Source: Adiantum capillus-veneris
Lineage: Eukaryota; Streptophyta; Polypodiopsida; Polypodiales; Pteridaceae
Assembly: GCA_014529385.2 (NCBI GenBank)
Contig: CM043968.1
Location: 7,515,648-7,579,647 of the forward strand
Length of the DNA stretch: 64,000 nucleotides
Reading direction: 5' to 3'
The position numbers and the translations under genes were made by a program. Every line of letters starts with the position of its first letter. The first letter of the stretch is position 1. The notes below the pieces were generated by a model. The model had not been told where the DNA came from and searched no databases. It saw only the letters and a list, made by a program, of their open reading frames with translations. Shown piece after piece: positions 21,862 to 34,130 of this stretch.

Positions 21862-22379
21862 ATGGCCTACAATCGAGAACTGGTTTTTTCTATAGCAACA
21901 ACACACCTTTATCAATCAGGTGACTCTACTCGGAGAGCTACTTTACACCGTTATCAACTACATGTATTCCCACAATTAGGAACCTCTGTTTCCCAGACTA
22001 AATGGTGGTCATATCAAAATCGAGTGACTCGTGTAACCCTTTGGGGTCGCGAGCATTTTAGGAACAATATCAGATTAGCGATGGTTACTAAGGCTCTGGG
22101 CCTAGGGCCACAGTATTATTACATAGAACATTCATTGAAGCCAGGTTTTTCAGAGCGGTTATACCTGCTAGCCCAATTCTTCTTTCCACCTCATAAGATC
22201 TTTTTGTATCGTAGTTATGGTCACCAATTAAGAGGGTATTTTAACAGTACTCCACGCACCCGGAGTATGGGTTAGACTTGGCGACTCGTATCTTGCCTTT
22301 AGCAGAGCGTCCAAATACCTGTTTTTACTGCGATAGCTGTTTGTGTGATCATGTAATGGGCGGTTTAATAGAGATGTAG
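21862..22379 (+). pseudogene. Divergent ORF with Cys/His-rich C-terminus (most complete copy)
   Basis: The ATG at 21862 (context AAAAAATGG) opens 137 codons, ending at a TAG at 22273-22275. Copy 1 has one extra base just before this (CGAGAG versus CGGAG). In that frame the sequence continues past the gypsy target through LDLATRILPLAERPNTC and a CFYCDSCLCDH cluster to a TAG at 22377-22379, giving about 180 residues. The CxxC...CxCxxH pattern suggests zinc binding. I do not recognise the family. Changes between copies are mostly non-synonymous, plus one in-frame 3-nt indel, so constraint is weak or lost. The reading across the empty site is the best evidence that this was one gene. Confidence 0.45.
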
Positions 22380-22460
22380 ATGAGGGGCTCCCAAAATACT
22401 TATCAGCCCTGCTTCTTTTTGTCCCATGTAATAGAAGAGTCAGATGAAAGACCTCATGCT

Positions 22461-22598
<138 letters not shown>

Positions 22599-22771
22599 TA
22601 CCTAGTGTACTTTGTTTTTGGGAAGGGGGGGGGAGAGTGTTGTACATTAGGTATCTATAGAAAAGGTGGGGTTATGAAGTAAGGTGCCATGCATGTTGAT
22701 TATGATCTAAACACGTGTATATAGTTAGCACACCTTAAATATTTCTCATTGGGGCATCAAATGATTTTTCA

Positions 22772-23118
22772 TTCTTGGTGTTCCAATTGTTTGTGAATCA
22801 TTTGAATTTTTTTAGTATGCTACTCAAGTAGCTGTACACATCATATTATTGAGTCCACCAGAAAACCTTTAAAGCACAAGCTTCTCTCCTTAATATATAA
22901 ACCAATTGACACAATTGCAATGATTTTAAGGAAGAGAAGGCAAATGATTTCTTTTGGTGTTCCAATTGTTTGTGAATCATTTTATTTTATCGGGTATGCT
23001 ACTCGTAGTATTTGTACACATCATATTGTTGAGTCCACCAGAAAACCTTTAAAGCACAAGCTTCTCCCCTCAATGTATAAATCAACTTATACAATTGCAA
23101 TGACAATAAGAAAGAGCG
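22772..23118. repeat. Tandem duplication, two copies of a unit of about 178 bp
   Basis: Both copies contain GGTGTTCCAATTGTTTGTGAA, then GAGTCCACCAGAAAACC and AAAGCACAAGCTTCTC. They begin near 22772 and 22952 and differ at many positions, so the duplication is old. No coding sense is apparent. Confidence 0.8.
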
Positions 23119-23615
23119 GCAAAGTCATGATAATTTGCAAGTGCAAGGCTTTTATCCTACATTTTTAATAGCAAAATTCACAATGGTGAGTAGGTTATAT
23201 TGATAAAGCCAAAATATTACAAATTCTCGCCATGCTCGTGATGAGCCATGACTTCTTAAAAGGGTCAAAATACAGATATGACAAAAATCACAGACATGTC
23301 TGCCACCACACATGACTAATGAGTGTTATTGATGAAATAGATTGCACCTCTCGAAGCCCGATCTCTGTGGAGTGACCATGTCGTGTGCCCAAAGGCGAAG
23401 GACCCCGAGCCTTCAAAGCATCTCCCTTGTCTCAAGACCCCGCTCTACTCAACTGTTAGTGACAAGATAGACATTTGCTCGAATGAATGTGCTTGCGTGC
23501 TTTGCAGATCTTTCTTTGCATTGTGCCATGGTCAGAAAACATCTGATTCATGTGCAATTGGGAATTGGAGTGGCAGTTGCAGCGGCACAATGAAAAGAGA
23601 GGTTGAATACAATGG

Positions 23616-24145
23616 CTAAGTTAGCTGCATCATGACAATGAAGTGCCACATGGAAATTGGAATGGGCAAAAGGGTCATTGTACTAGATTGTGTCGGCTCA
23701 TGCAAAGCCTTTAGGCGTAGGTCACACCCTGTTGGATCATCAATCGATCCCCGGTAGCCATCAACAATGCTACTGGCAACATACTGGTAGTTGTGCAGTG
23801 GGATGCCGAGTCCAGAGACAAAAGAATTGAACCTTGTTCCACTACAACTAAACGAAGCGCCAATTCGCGAAAGCCGGTATCTTGAAAATCGTGCTGCTCG
23901 TTTTCCATTAAAAAAAGAAGTACATGCCATCCCATATCGTGCCCACCTCGTTCAACTGCACGTACGTGGTGCACACGGGCTACTTCAAACCACGCCGTCC
24001 AATTGTCATCTGCCTTCTCTATGCATAGTTGTCGTCCGCTTTTGTCAAGCATCTCCCAAGATGCACAAACTAAACGATTTTTTTGAAATCGTAGGTACAT
24101 ACTCTTGTGTGGGAGGTTTGAAAGTTCTTGGAAATTCCTAATCAA
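23616..24145 (-). pseudogene. Unrecognised coding relic with one frameshift
   Basis: Two overlapping minus-strand frames join into one plausible protein if a frameshift near 23920 is allowed. The first gives RLVCASWEMLDKSGRQLCIE and WTAWFEVARVHHVRAVE, the second RYRLSRIGASFSCSGT and VSGLGIPLHNYQYVAS. The composition is protein-like rather than repeat-like. I do not recognise the family and can offer no function. It could be a captured host gene fragment or part of an unknown element. Confidence 0.3.
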
Positions 24146-26044
24146 TTAGTCATTCATTTCCTTTGAAAGCTTTGGGAGTAGGCCTACTCGCCTTCATTCT
24201 AGGGTGACAAAATAAGTTCATTGGGTTTTATGGATGTTGCCCCTACTCCCTTCTAATTGATTTCCTTGTTGACACTTGCTTACAGGCACCTTATTTAGAT
24301 GGTGGTACCATGGGTCTCTTTATAATTAGACACCTACTTGTAACAAATAGATTGGTTGGACCATTCCCTTATGGAGCAGCAAGCTCAAGTAAAAGCATAT
24401 CTAGAGAAGATAAGAGTAAGACTTTGTTCTGCCTAAGACGCACATTAAGGACAAGTGAGCATTATTTATGGCACCTGGCTTTTACTCTGTAAAAGGCTAA
24501 CACTCTTTTCTTTTGTGATTGTGGCAGGTAAACAAATGGTTCTCTTACCTTATGCAATGCATATTCTCACTTTATTGATCTGCCAGGCCCTCACTGTTTG
24601 GAAGGGTTATATACCTTTGCATTGCAATACAATTATTTGTTTAATGCTATATGCCCTCCTTTCAAACTTTGTGTGTATCTATTTTTTACGTTAAGTTTAA
24701 AAGCAATGTTGTAAGGACAGCCTCCTATATATGCACTCGTGGCATCTGTGGTGCTATTGACCCATCATCAATCTTTAATTTTCTAACCTTCTGAAAGAAA
24801 TAAATAATCAAATAAGGGTGGGATGCTTCCTTGATGTTCATGGGCTATTTATGGTCCAACCCCATCGTTTGTGGTACAAGGCGTGCTCCTTTGTATCAAA
24901 AAACCAACGTTCCATGCTACTTTACATGAACCTGAGGAAATAGCACTACATGCTGATAAGAATACTAACCTCCTCCTATGTGTCGAGCTTGCCTTCTCAG
25001 CTTGGTTTCACAATTATGTCATTGCAAGAGGAAACCTGCATGTTGCTATCGCTAGGCTTAGGGGAACTTAGTCAAAACCTCAAAACTATACAAGAAAATG
25101 ATAGCAAAGAGAATAATTCCTAGATGGAGCACTCCCCTGCCCTCATGAGGAGGTTCATGGAATCACATGGGCACAAGCTCAAAAAATGACCCATTTATTA
25201 GACAAAGGAAGAAAACCATGTTGCAAGGTCCTCTTACTCTACTTTTCTCCTAACCCCCCCCCCCCCCCCAAAAAAAACCGGAGCTCCTACTACCCCATTA
25301 TTGATACGGATGGCCTCAATGAAGAAGAGACTGCTATAGCTACACAACACTTCTCAACAAGGCTACCTATTATTGGGTGTTAAAGGACTCATCTCTACCA
25401 TAGGGAGAGATCCTACACACACAATATAGTTATGGATAATTTACAGGCCACTTACAAGTGTGGTTGTGAGCAAATTGAATAAAAGGAATATTGCAAAGAT
25501 GGCAATATCTTATGGTTCAATCATGCCTCATGGATGATGATACATAACCTTCATATCTTCTTCCCAGCCAACTCATTCAAGAAGTCCATGATGGCCTTCC
25601 TTAGATGGATCTCCACAGAGGCTCAAGAGGGTATCAAAGATCTACTAGTACACTTTCATTATAGGGAACACATCAAAAAAGCTACTAAAACCTCATATTG
25701 TTTGGCAACAAGCCCCTTCAACTAGCAACACCTCACAAGTCAGCAACTATATCAAATAGATTATCCCCTTAACTAGAGATGTGATGCATGGAGGAAGAGG
25801 TCAGAAGAGAGATTCTACGTACTTGGCCAAAAGAGGTCATTGTGGTGCTAGAGGGCACCACCCATAGATGAGAACTCCCCCTACACCTGGCCCACCTCAT
25901 TCATGGCACCTTGCTTTGCATGCAAACTCGACAACCAACTGCCATATTCCCACCACCCCACACCCCAACCTTTCCCGCCAACCTTGCATAGGATTATAAC
26001 ACTAATGCTCAAAGAAAAAGATAGGCCTTCACTCCCTCCTATCA
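24146..26044. other. Unrecognised region, possibly decayed coding sequence
   Basis: No intact gene. On the plus strand several protein-like pieces follow one another between stops (24871-25071, 25186-25383, 25534-25725), for example EIALHADKNTNLLLCVELAF and MMAFLRWISTEAQEGIKDLL. They could be a heavily decayed element or gene. A C16-A8 homopolymer lies at 25254-25277. Nothing else is supportable. Confidence 0.3.
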
Positions 26045-26049
26045 CCTAG

Positions 26050-26117
26050 TGGTGGTCCTAGCTATGACGGGTGAAGGCGAGCCATGGTAAGCAGGGTAGT
26101 GTACAAAGAAGGAGGTG

Positions 26118-26170
<53 letters not shown>

Positions 26171-26340
26171 CGACACAGAAGACAAAATAACGCTATGTTA
26201 ACTAGTTAACAAACCTTTACAATATATAAAGTGAAAAAATATGACCCATGCACACTCCATGCAAATTGAGTGTGTTGTCTGCATGGCATAGGGATTGTTC
26301 CCACAAAACTTAGATATGTTGATAAGGGCTTGAACCCAAC

Positions 26341-26341
<1 letters not shown>
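26050..26341 (-). repeat. 3' LTR of the gag-only copia element
   Basis: Ends TG...CA (AACCCAACA). Contains a (GA)n microsatellite at 26121-26168. Nearly identical to the LTR at 27986-28261 apart from microsatellite length and scattered substitutions. Confidence 0.85.

Positions 26342-26342
<1 letters not shown>

Positions 26343-26375
<33 letters not shown>
26343..26375 (-). other. Homopolymeric polypurine tract, G33 on the element strand
   Basis: 33 consecutive C on the plus strand start two bases from the 3' LTR, in the position of the polypurine tract. The length may be inflated by slippage or sequencing error. Confidence 0.6.
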
Positions 26376-26377
<2 letters not shown>

Positions 26378-26652
26378 GCCCAAACCACTGACAATGGACT
26401 CAAGACAGACCATGGCAGAGTTCAATCACCTGAAACTATGAGTAGAAATCCCCCTTGACAATAACATAGGTGTGTGTGTCTGCACTTCCCTCAAACAACT
26501 ATCAATGTGAGACAATCCAGAACTTAGAACCAAACATAAAAGGGTGGTCTTGCCACTGATGTGTGGCAGTGTCTATAACCCGTACATTCTATTGACAAAT
26601 GACTGACATAAAAAGGAAACATAGAACAAGCTGAAAACTACGGGACATCTAT

Positions 26653-27495
26653 CTACAAGAAGCATCGGTGCTTCACCATCTTTATCACTTCAACCATGTT
26701 GATCTGTCGTTTATTCTTCTTAAAACACTTATCTGAAGGATGATTGGTCTTTCCACAGTGGATGCAAGGATTTTTGTTGAAACAATCCTTGGTTTGATGA
26801 TTGTTGCGTCCACTTATCGCACAAGGTCTAGTGTTAGTAGTAGACCTTGTTGAAGTTTCGGTCCTGGTTGCAGTCGAAGTGCAACCACGAGTTACATATG
26901 CAGTAGGTACGGCAGAATTAATACGTGGTACTTGTTTCTCTTCTTCCTACAATGAATTAACAATACCATCCAAAGAAGGCAGCGGATCCTTCTCCTTTAA
27001 AATAGTTACAATTTGACAAAATTCTACAGGTAGGCTATTAAGAAAAACAGTTATAACATCTTCATAAGGGACAGGGGATTCAACATAAATCAGTTGAGTG
27101 CGGATGCTTTTCAATATGTTAGCTAAAGCTGCAATATTCTCATCATCACGCATAGAAAGAGAATACAAGTCCACTTTAAGACTCATTTTGGAGTATTTGG
27201 CTTTTGGACCAAACACTTTATCTAGTTCCATCCAAGCAGCATTTGCAAATTGCACGTCATCCACATAATGAATAAAATCGTATTCAAGAGATGTCAAAAT
27301 AATACATAATGCTTGCTCATCCTTGCGTTGTTGCTCGGTAGATAATGCCCTGGTAACTACGGCCGATGTACCTACTTCGTCAGTTGATAACGGCTTCACG
27401 ACACTCCATAAATGTTTCCGCATAAGATAGCCTTTTACTTTAATTTGCTAGGTGTGGAAGACGGATCCGTTGAGTTTATCTACTTTCGATGCCAT
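26653..27495 (-). pseudogene. copia gag (UBN2-type) with zinc knuckles, two in-frame stops
   Basis: Starts MASKVDKLNGSVFHT at 27495, with a TAG (27450-27448) where the family normally has Trp. It continues through the capsid-like domain (LWSVVKP, CIILTSLEYDF, AAWMELDKVF, SLPVEFCQIV). A second stop (26949-26947) precedes a tail with a degenerate knuckle (CAISGRNNHQTKDC) and a good one (CIHCGKTNHPSDKC), ending at 26653. The gag binds element RNA. The start was chosen from the conserved KLNGS-F-W copia gag opening. Both stops are single-base changes. Confidence 0.8.
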
Positions 27496-27968
27496 ATTTG
27501 AAGCTTTATATTTGACATCATTTGAATCGTGCTCTGAGCCAAGTTTTTGTTAATTTTCCACAAATCTACAATTCACTGTTTCCGAGCTTGAAAAGACGCC
27601 TTCAAAATCACTAGCCAGTGTGCTACTGAGCACCGAGCACAAAAGATGTAAGCACAGAATAAACCCTTGTGAGGGTGTGAATGCCCACTTGCTTGAATAA
27701 TTAAATGAGGTTGGCCACTTTAAATAAATTGTGAACACAAAAGCAAACGAGCTCTCTCTGTGGCAGCGCAGACAGAAGATGACGATGAAGGAAGTAGCGG
27801 GCTAGGTGATGAATTAAGTGGGCTTGTAGTGTCGGAATTTCACCAGCATGCCTAGGCGACCAATTTGATGGTGGTTATGCTTGGACTGCTACAAGTCGAC
27901 GGGCTAGCTTTCCCCTCTACAAGCGGCCGCTCCCGTGGTTGAGTTGACCCGAGGCCTCCAAGAGCATC

Positions 27969-27983
27969 AAGCTCTTGATACCA
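27969..27983 (-). other. Primer-binding site, initiator tRNA-Met type
   Basis: Minus strand TGGTATCAAGAGCTT, two bases inside the 5' LTR. It resembles the common copia PBS TGGTATCAGAGC with one inserted A. Confidence 0.7.
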
Positions 27984-27985
27984 GT

Positions 27986-28040
27986 TGATGCCCTAGCTAT
28001 GGCGGGTGAAGGCGCTGGGTAGCATGCAAAGAAGGAGGTG

Positions 28041-28089
<49 letters not shown>

Positions 28090-28261
28090 GCTCGGTACAA
28101 AAGACAAAATGACACTATGTTAATTAGTTAACAAACCTTTACAATATATAAAGTTAAAATATGACCCATGCACACTCAATGCAAACTGAGTGTGTTGTCT
28201 GCACGGCGTAGGGATTGTTCCCACAAAACTTAGATATGCTGATGAGGGCTTGAACCCAACA
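27986..28261 (-). repeat. 5' LTR of the gag-only copia element
   Basis: TG...CA ends, (GA)n at 28044-28086, followed by the CCTAG target duplication. It pairs with 26050-26341. Confidence 0.85.
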
Positions 28262-28266
28262 CCTAG

Positions 28267-29117
28267 TGCCAAATCTCTACTATATAGTTGACCCCATTGT
28301 TAAAGCTCAACTTTTGTAATGCAAGACTCATGTTTATCTCAGACTTAATTCATGAATGTGAATGTGAAACTAAGTGATCATGGCTTTATGCAAAGTTTCT
28401 AGCAAGTTATCGTTTATGATAAATTTGAAGTGTTGGTAGAGAATTTAATACTTTGATATCAAATGGGCTAAACCATATACCCTCTCAAGAAGCAAAGAGA
28501 GACAGTGCTATTGAAGAGCATGTGAAGCTACTTGTAACCCTTGAAGAGGTAGCATGAGCGCAAGGAGCTATGGCTCTCCCTAACCATTTATCTCTAGAGA
28601 TAGTATGTAATTTCTTTAGAAGCTACCTATAGCATACAGACTTACCTCAAAAATATAGTTATATCTCAAAAACAAGCATAGAATGTACTATCAAGAACAT
28701 ACAATATAAATTCCTTGTGACATGTATGGATAAGGCACCAAATAACTTTGTACTCATATGCAAAAACTTTATTATACATGAGGCTAAAAAAAGGATTGCT
28801 AGGGAAAGACTTTGTACTTTGTGAAACCACGGTAAGTCCACGCTTCTTATTAAGAATTAGATAGAACCATATTAATGTAGAACTGACCAACCCCTACCAT
28901 ACCTTATGGAAACATATAAGGCACCAAGAATGCATTTAGGTGGATAACATATGTAGCCTCATATTGCTACTTAAATCTAACACTCCTAATGGAATGCCTA
29001 CTAAAAACTTTCCTCCCTAAGCTCAAGGAAAGGTCTAGAAGACAACCAAAAAGTGTTCCTATGTCCTAATATCCATCTCTAGTCTTGGTGGGTTCATAAA
29101 TGGATTGTATAATCCAT
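28267..29117. other. No recognisable feature
   Basis: AT-rich sequence with short frames only. I see no repeat, RNA gene or coding motif that I can support. Confidence 0.4.
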
Positions 29118-30560
29118 TTATGAATGTGTCCTCAACCTCCCTAAAAAAGCTACTCGTCTGCTCTTAGTTGATTCAAAAAGTGTCATGAGAACATCCCATA
29201 TCATGGGATACTTGGACTCATTGAACACATCAACAACATGCTCACAAAAGATAGCTGTACAGTAGCCCAAACATAATGTATATCTTTTAGAAACTTCCCA
29301 AACACTTGGACTACTGGCACATGGTCTCAACACAAGTATAAGTCAGGGTTATCATGTTCCAAGTAGGAAGTACTAGAAATGAATAAATGTCTCATTGAGA
29401 ATATGTATATTCAATGCCTTAGAAAGGTATATATACAAAGAAATGGCATCCCTAAAGGGCTATTTTGCTTGCCTATATAGTGCAACTTTTACCTTATTCA
29501 TGTTGTAGAATTCAAGTACATTGAACATATGCTTACCACCCCACAAAGATACACCCTCAAGGAGATTTAACACCCATACATGTACTTTGATGATAGCCTC
29601 TAGATCAATGATACCAATCCAATTTTCTTCACTCAAGAACATCATGTGTACACCCCACGACTCTCTATTGAGCACTATGAGGGGAATAACATCACATTCC
29701 TCTAGCTTGAGCTTACTATTCAAGATGGAACACTTGTCAATAAATTAGCACAAAAAGGACATATCCCTCCTTGTACACCCATAAGATACATTAAAAGGAG
29801 CAGCAATATACTCAAGTGAGACCCAAACATTGGCCTCATAAAGTAGAAATATCTCGTACACATGGGGGAGGAGCACAAAAGCTAATAGCTTGCTTGAAGT
29901 ATTTAGTGGTTTTATAGACAAGTCTAGCACTGGACAAGATCACAAAAACCAAACACTTATTGGAGAATTTTGATATTGCTACAAATATACAAAGAAGTAA
30001 GCAAAAAAGGCAAGGTGTATACAATAAACCATCTAAAAGTGAAAGGTTTTTACAATGGCTTGCAACAAGGAGAGACAAGAAAGCAAGTAGGGAACCTAAC
30101 AAGGGTAAATTTTGGCCGCTTTAAGCCAACATCTTGCCTTTCACTATCAACTTCACTTCACATGATTCAATCCTTCCTCTCCACTTCAAATACTCTTGTT
30201 TCTAATATTCATATAGCTTTCCTACATCAGTAGGAGAGTCAAGCACATGTCCTGCCTTAATGCCATAATATGCATTTTTGGATCCCACAACACTAGATAT
30301 ATTCCAAGTACTCTATTGGCCTTGTGCTTTCCAACAAGTATGGGCAGTCTTTGCTCATCAAAGCTTTGCACAACAATAGACTTCTCAATGAATTTGTATG
30401 TTTCTGTATCAAGCACTGATAGTGGACATGGTGTGTAGTCCACAAACCCTATGTCATGTTGTGCCCACTCTAGAATAATTGCAAGGTAGTAGTGTTCTCT
30501 TAGGTTAAAGATTTTTTGTATGTCACTTAGTTGTACAAAATCTTTTTATTTATCTTGTAG
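29118..30560 (-). pseudogene. Unrecognised multi-segment coding relic
   Basis: Several minus-strand segments read like protein. At 30560-30222: VQLSDIQKIFNLREHYYLAI followed by FVDYTPCPLSVLDTETYKF and RLPILVGKHKANRVLGIYLV. At 29723-29460: KLEECDVIPLIVLNRESWGV and HMFNVLEFYNMNKVKVALYR. At 29333-29118: a segment rich in aromatic residues. Stops and frame changes separate them. The vocabulary is neither LTR-element nor RT. I cannot name the family; it could be a plant gene fragment or an unclassified DNA element. Confidence 0.3.
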
Positions 30561-32688
30561 GTAGGAAAGTTGGTATGCACAACAAAGAATTAAGCTCATT
30601 CCCTCAAATATCAATGGATACTTGTATCTTTGTGATATTTAGTGCTTTCAACTGCATCAAAAATCTCTTTGCTTTGTATTTTCTCCGTTTCCTTAATAAA
30701 TTCCTAAGCTATCTCTTCAACCTGTACATCATTCTCTGCTTTTGTAATGTGCAAGGGTTTGGACTCTCCTTATAGTGGAAGAAAACTTAAAACCAAGTGT
30801 TGAATGTCTTAAGTCACAAGATAAATACCCTTATGACCATGCCCTTCGACAAGGGCTATGTATCATCTTTCAATTATCTAAGAGTGCTAGCCACCTTTTT
30901 AGACCATTGCTCTTGTTTATGTTTCCTACCTTGCATATATGTTTAAAAAATGTACAAAAGAGCCCACCTTGTGATCATTTGTGAGGTCTATGTACATTCT
31001 TGGGGGTCTGAGATGTACAATTTTTGAGGTCTGAGATGTCATTATTGAACTTGCAAGAAAGCTCTCTAATTGAAAGAATACCTCGATATAGGTGAGCTTT
31101 GATAAGTGGTTCACGTGGTAAAGTAGGACTTTTGATTATCATCAATTGTCAATGCCCATGCCTGCTAGGTTTTTGCCACCAGGCATGCTTGGAGAAGAAG
31201 AAACTAATTTTAAAAAATCTCTTGTTTAATAACCTCACAATCTCTCACTCCCCACATAAACATACTTTATCTTTGTCTCTCAATAAATCACAAACCCCAC
31301 CTAGATTTACTATAAAACAATGCACGAGCAATTTTAAAACACAGAACAAGCTCTCACTAGGAGGGCTTTTTTTGCCCAAGGTGTATAGCTTTGTGTTGAA
31401 TTCTTGTTGAAGAGAAGAAGGGTGCATGGTTAACCCCTGGAGTGAAATTAGAGTACATGGAGAGTTGTCCAAGAAGTCTATACTCTTGTGAGGTGTGAAC
31501 TAGGTGATTTGGAGGCTAATGGTGTAAAAAAATGCATGGTTCACTCCTAGAGTGCATATAGCACACACAGAGGAGCACTCGGTCAAGTTAATTTTGCACG
31601 AGCTGGAAACCGTGCAAAGAAGGAAATGACATAAGAATGCACCTTTCGAGGACCATGGGCCTTTATATAGTACCACACACATGCTCAAAAGATCAAATTC
31701 TATGGCCCATTACTACATTTTTCTTGTAATTTGTGCCCATGCAAACCAATTACATAGGGAAGTGTGCAAATTTATTTATAGGGATGGGTTTAAAAGATTA
31801 TTTAACTCAATTTCCTAAGCAATTAAGTGCCTGAGACCTCTTTCAACATCCAGTATAGTACCTAGAGCATCTTCCTCGACCCAATATGTGGAAATTTGGC
31901 CTTGATTTCAAGTTAGAGAAAATATAGGTGTGCCTAAGACCTCTTTCAACATCCAATAGAGTACCTAGAGCATCTTCCTCGACCCAATATGCAAAAACTT
32001 GGCCTTGGTTTCTAGTTGGAGAAAATATAGCCTCTTCCATGGCCACTTAACTGACGCAAGTAGTAGGAAACTCTTACCTTTAAATGTTTAAAACACGGAA
32101 TTTTCACAAGGTTTCCTGTTTGTACAAAAATAGCTTAAATAGAGGACTCTTTGATTACTCTAATTTTGTGTGAGTAAGAAACCATCCTATTTGCTCTCTT
32201 TTGAATGGGCTTTGTCTTGTGTTTCCTTCTAACACAAAATTATAATACACAAAGCGCTTCCCAAAAGTAGATTTTGTGCACGGACGAAACCATGTCATTT
32301 TGTGATACAATTACTATCCTATGATTTAGTCACTAGCAAGTGATGAAATATAAACAATGGCCAAGACCAAGAAAAATGCTAGCAAGGTCCCACCGGTTCA
32401 AATTAGTTAAGAAGAGGTACCTAATAGCGTGAACCAAGGTGATGACAAAGCTAAGAACAAATAGGCGACAAAGTAGAAAGCCAAAGAGTTCAAAGAAGCC
32501 TCCACCAAAACACGCACTTAAGAAGAGCAATCCAAAGATCCCAATCAAGCCCCTTTCTAAGAAGAGAAGGTTCTCTCAAAGGGTGACTTGCTTGAGGTAG
32601 ATCGAAGAGCTCAAAAGGCATTGAATGTGGAAATCCCTAAGCTACCCTTCCAAAGACTTTGGAAAGAGGTTGCAAAGAAATCCAATAA
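30561..32688. other. Mostly non-coding; one tandem duplication
   Basis: No gene is supportable. A duplicated unit of about 104 bp (CTAAGACCTCTTTCAACATCC...GAGAAAATATAG) lies at about 31824-32030. The rest is AT-rich with short frames only. Confidence 0.4.
31824..32030. repeat. Tandem duplication of a unit of about 104 bp
   Basis: Two imperfect copies, each containing AGACCTCTTTCAACATCCA and CTAGAGCATCTTCCTCGACC. Function unknown. Confidence 0.8.
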
Positions 32689-32689
32689 A

Positions 32690-32740
<51 letters not shown>
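32689..32740. repeat. (AT)n microsatellite
   Basis: About 26 AT units, self-complementary and able to form a cruciform or hairpin. Confidence 0.9.
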
Positions 32741-32742
<2 letters not shown>

Positions 32743-33672
32743 ATAGATGAGGACTACCTTGATTGTGTAAGATCCCTTATCTTATGGGTCTTTTTGTAAA
32801 TAGAATATATAGCTCTCCATGGGCACCATATTTTACATTCAGTGATTCGTGTCATAGAGGATTTGTTTTACATGCTTTTTGGTGCTTTTTAGTAAAAACC
32901 AAAGTGGTTTCCTATCTCTATTGGGTTTGGGAAGGCCATAGCTCAATTTTGAAAATTTCTTCTTGTTTTTGTTTTTCCTACTTTTGGTCAATTTTTTTGA
33001 AAAGCAAGTTCTCTGTGGTAAAAAGTTGAGTCATTTCCTATCTCTATTAGGTCCGGGGAAGTCATAGATCAATTTTGAAAAAACTTTGCTCTCTCTTTTG
33101 TTTTTTGGGGGGGGGGGGGACTTCTTCTGCCTTTTTACCCCCGTTTTTGTGCTTTTCAATGCTTTTTTGAAAAGCGATTGGTTTTTGGGTGTCACCTAAC
33201 CTAAAATGATTTTTTATGAGCATCAACGGATATGTACAAGATGAACATATTGCTTAAGAATGACAAAAAGTAGTTTTTTTTTAATAAAAAGCAACATCAA
33301 TTGGTTTGTAACCGTGGTATAGTGAATTGATTAGGCTGACACATTATAATTATGTTTGGGGGTCACAAATTGAAGGGTAGAGACTAAAGTACAAGTTAAT
33401 AGTTGACCAATAAAGCAAAGGCTTTCTTTTAGGCTAAAAAGAGTGGCGCTGTCTCCTTTCTAGAGAAAACCGGGTGTCCCCTCTTTTTAGTCTAAAAGAA
33501 AAGGCTTGATTTTAGGCTAAGAAGAGTGGCTCTTTGAAAGCTCTCCTCTCCTTTCTAGAAAAAACAGGGTGTCCCCTCTTTCAACCTCTCTCCCTCTATC
33601 GATATGTTGCTTATATAAGGGCACACACTCTACGCACATGGAGGTTAGAGATACACACCGTTATATTACAAG

Positions 33673-33674
<2 letters not shown>

Positions 33675-33717
<43 letters not shown>
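33675..33717. repeat. (CT)n microsatellite
   Basis: About 21 CT units, flanked by unique sequence. Confidence 0.9.
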
Positions 33718-33722
<5 letters not shown>

Positions 33723-33808
33723 TCTCGATCCCTCGATCAAGTGCTTTCATTATCCTTTCACCTTGTCGGCAAGCGAGATCGCTTTGCTCTCTTTTCACGG
33801 TTATAATT

Positions 33809-34130
33809 CTCTTTATCGGCATGCATAACCTCTACGGCATAGCACTTTCTTCCACTCTCTTTATCGGCATGCATAACCTCTACGGCATAGCACTTTCTTC
33901 CACTCTCTTTTGACAATGCAAGAAGCATTTGGTCATCCATAATCAACTTTCAAGCAATAGTGAGAAGCTCTTTTGTCCAAATCCATCTCCCTCTCTCCCT
34001 CCACTTCACGTAGCACTTTCTTCCACTCTCTTTTGACAATAAGCATTTGGTCATCCATAATCAACTCTCAAGCAACAGTGAGAAGCTCTTTTCTCCATAT
34101 CCATCTTCCTCTCTCCCTCCACTTCATGTA
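33809..34130. repeat. Nested minisatellite (48-bp and about 120-bp units)
   Basis: A 48-bp unit (CTCTTTATCGGCATGCATAA...CTTCCACT) occurs twice in perfect tandem. A larger unit of about 120 bp follows (TTTTGACAAT...GCATTTGGTCATCC...CTCCACTTCA), also twice. The repeats share the GTAGCACTTTCTTCCACTCT or CATAGCACTTTCTTCC core. Confidence 0.8.

Larger units (their letters stand above)
26050..28261 (-). mobile_element. Complete gag-only Ty1/copia-type element (TR-GAG-like)
   Basis: Two LTRs (26050-26341 and 27986-28261) flank 1.6 kb containing only gag. The element is bounded by a perfect 5-bp duplication CCTAG (26045-26049 and 28262-28266). On the minus strand the 5' LTR is followed by a primer-binding site of the initiator tRNA-Met type, and the 3' LTR is preceded by a G-rich tract. 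Protease, integrase and RT are absent. This matches the known class of non-autonomous terminal-repeat elements with a GAG domain, which depend on enzymes from relatives. Confidence 0.88.

Noticed and set aside
28230-28250. GCTGATGAGG, resembling a hammerhead ribozyme core
   Set aside because: No matching GAAA strand and stems nearby. It lies in the copia LTR, not in the Penelope-like unit, where a ribozyme would be expected.
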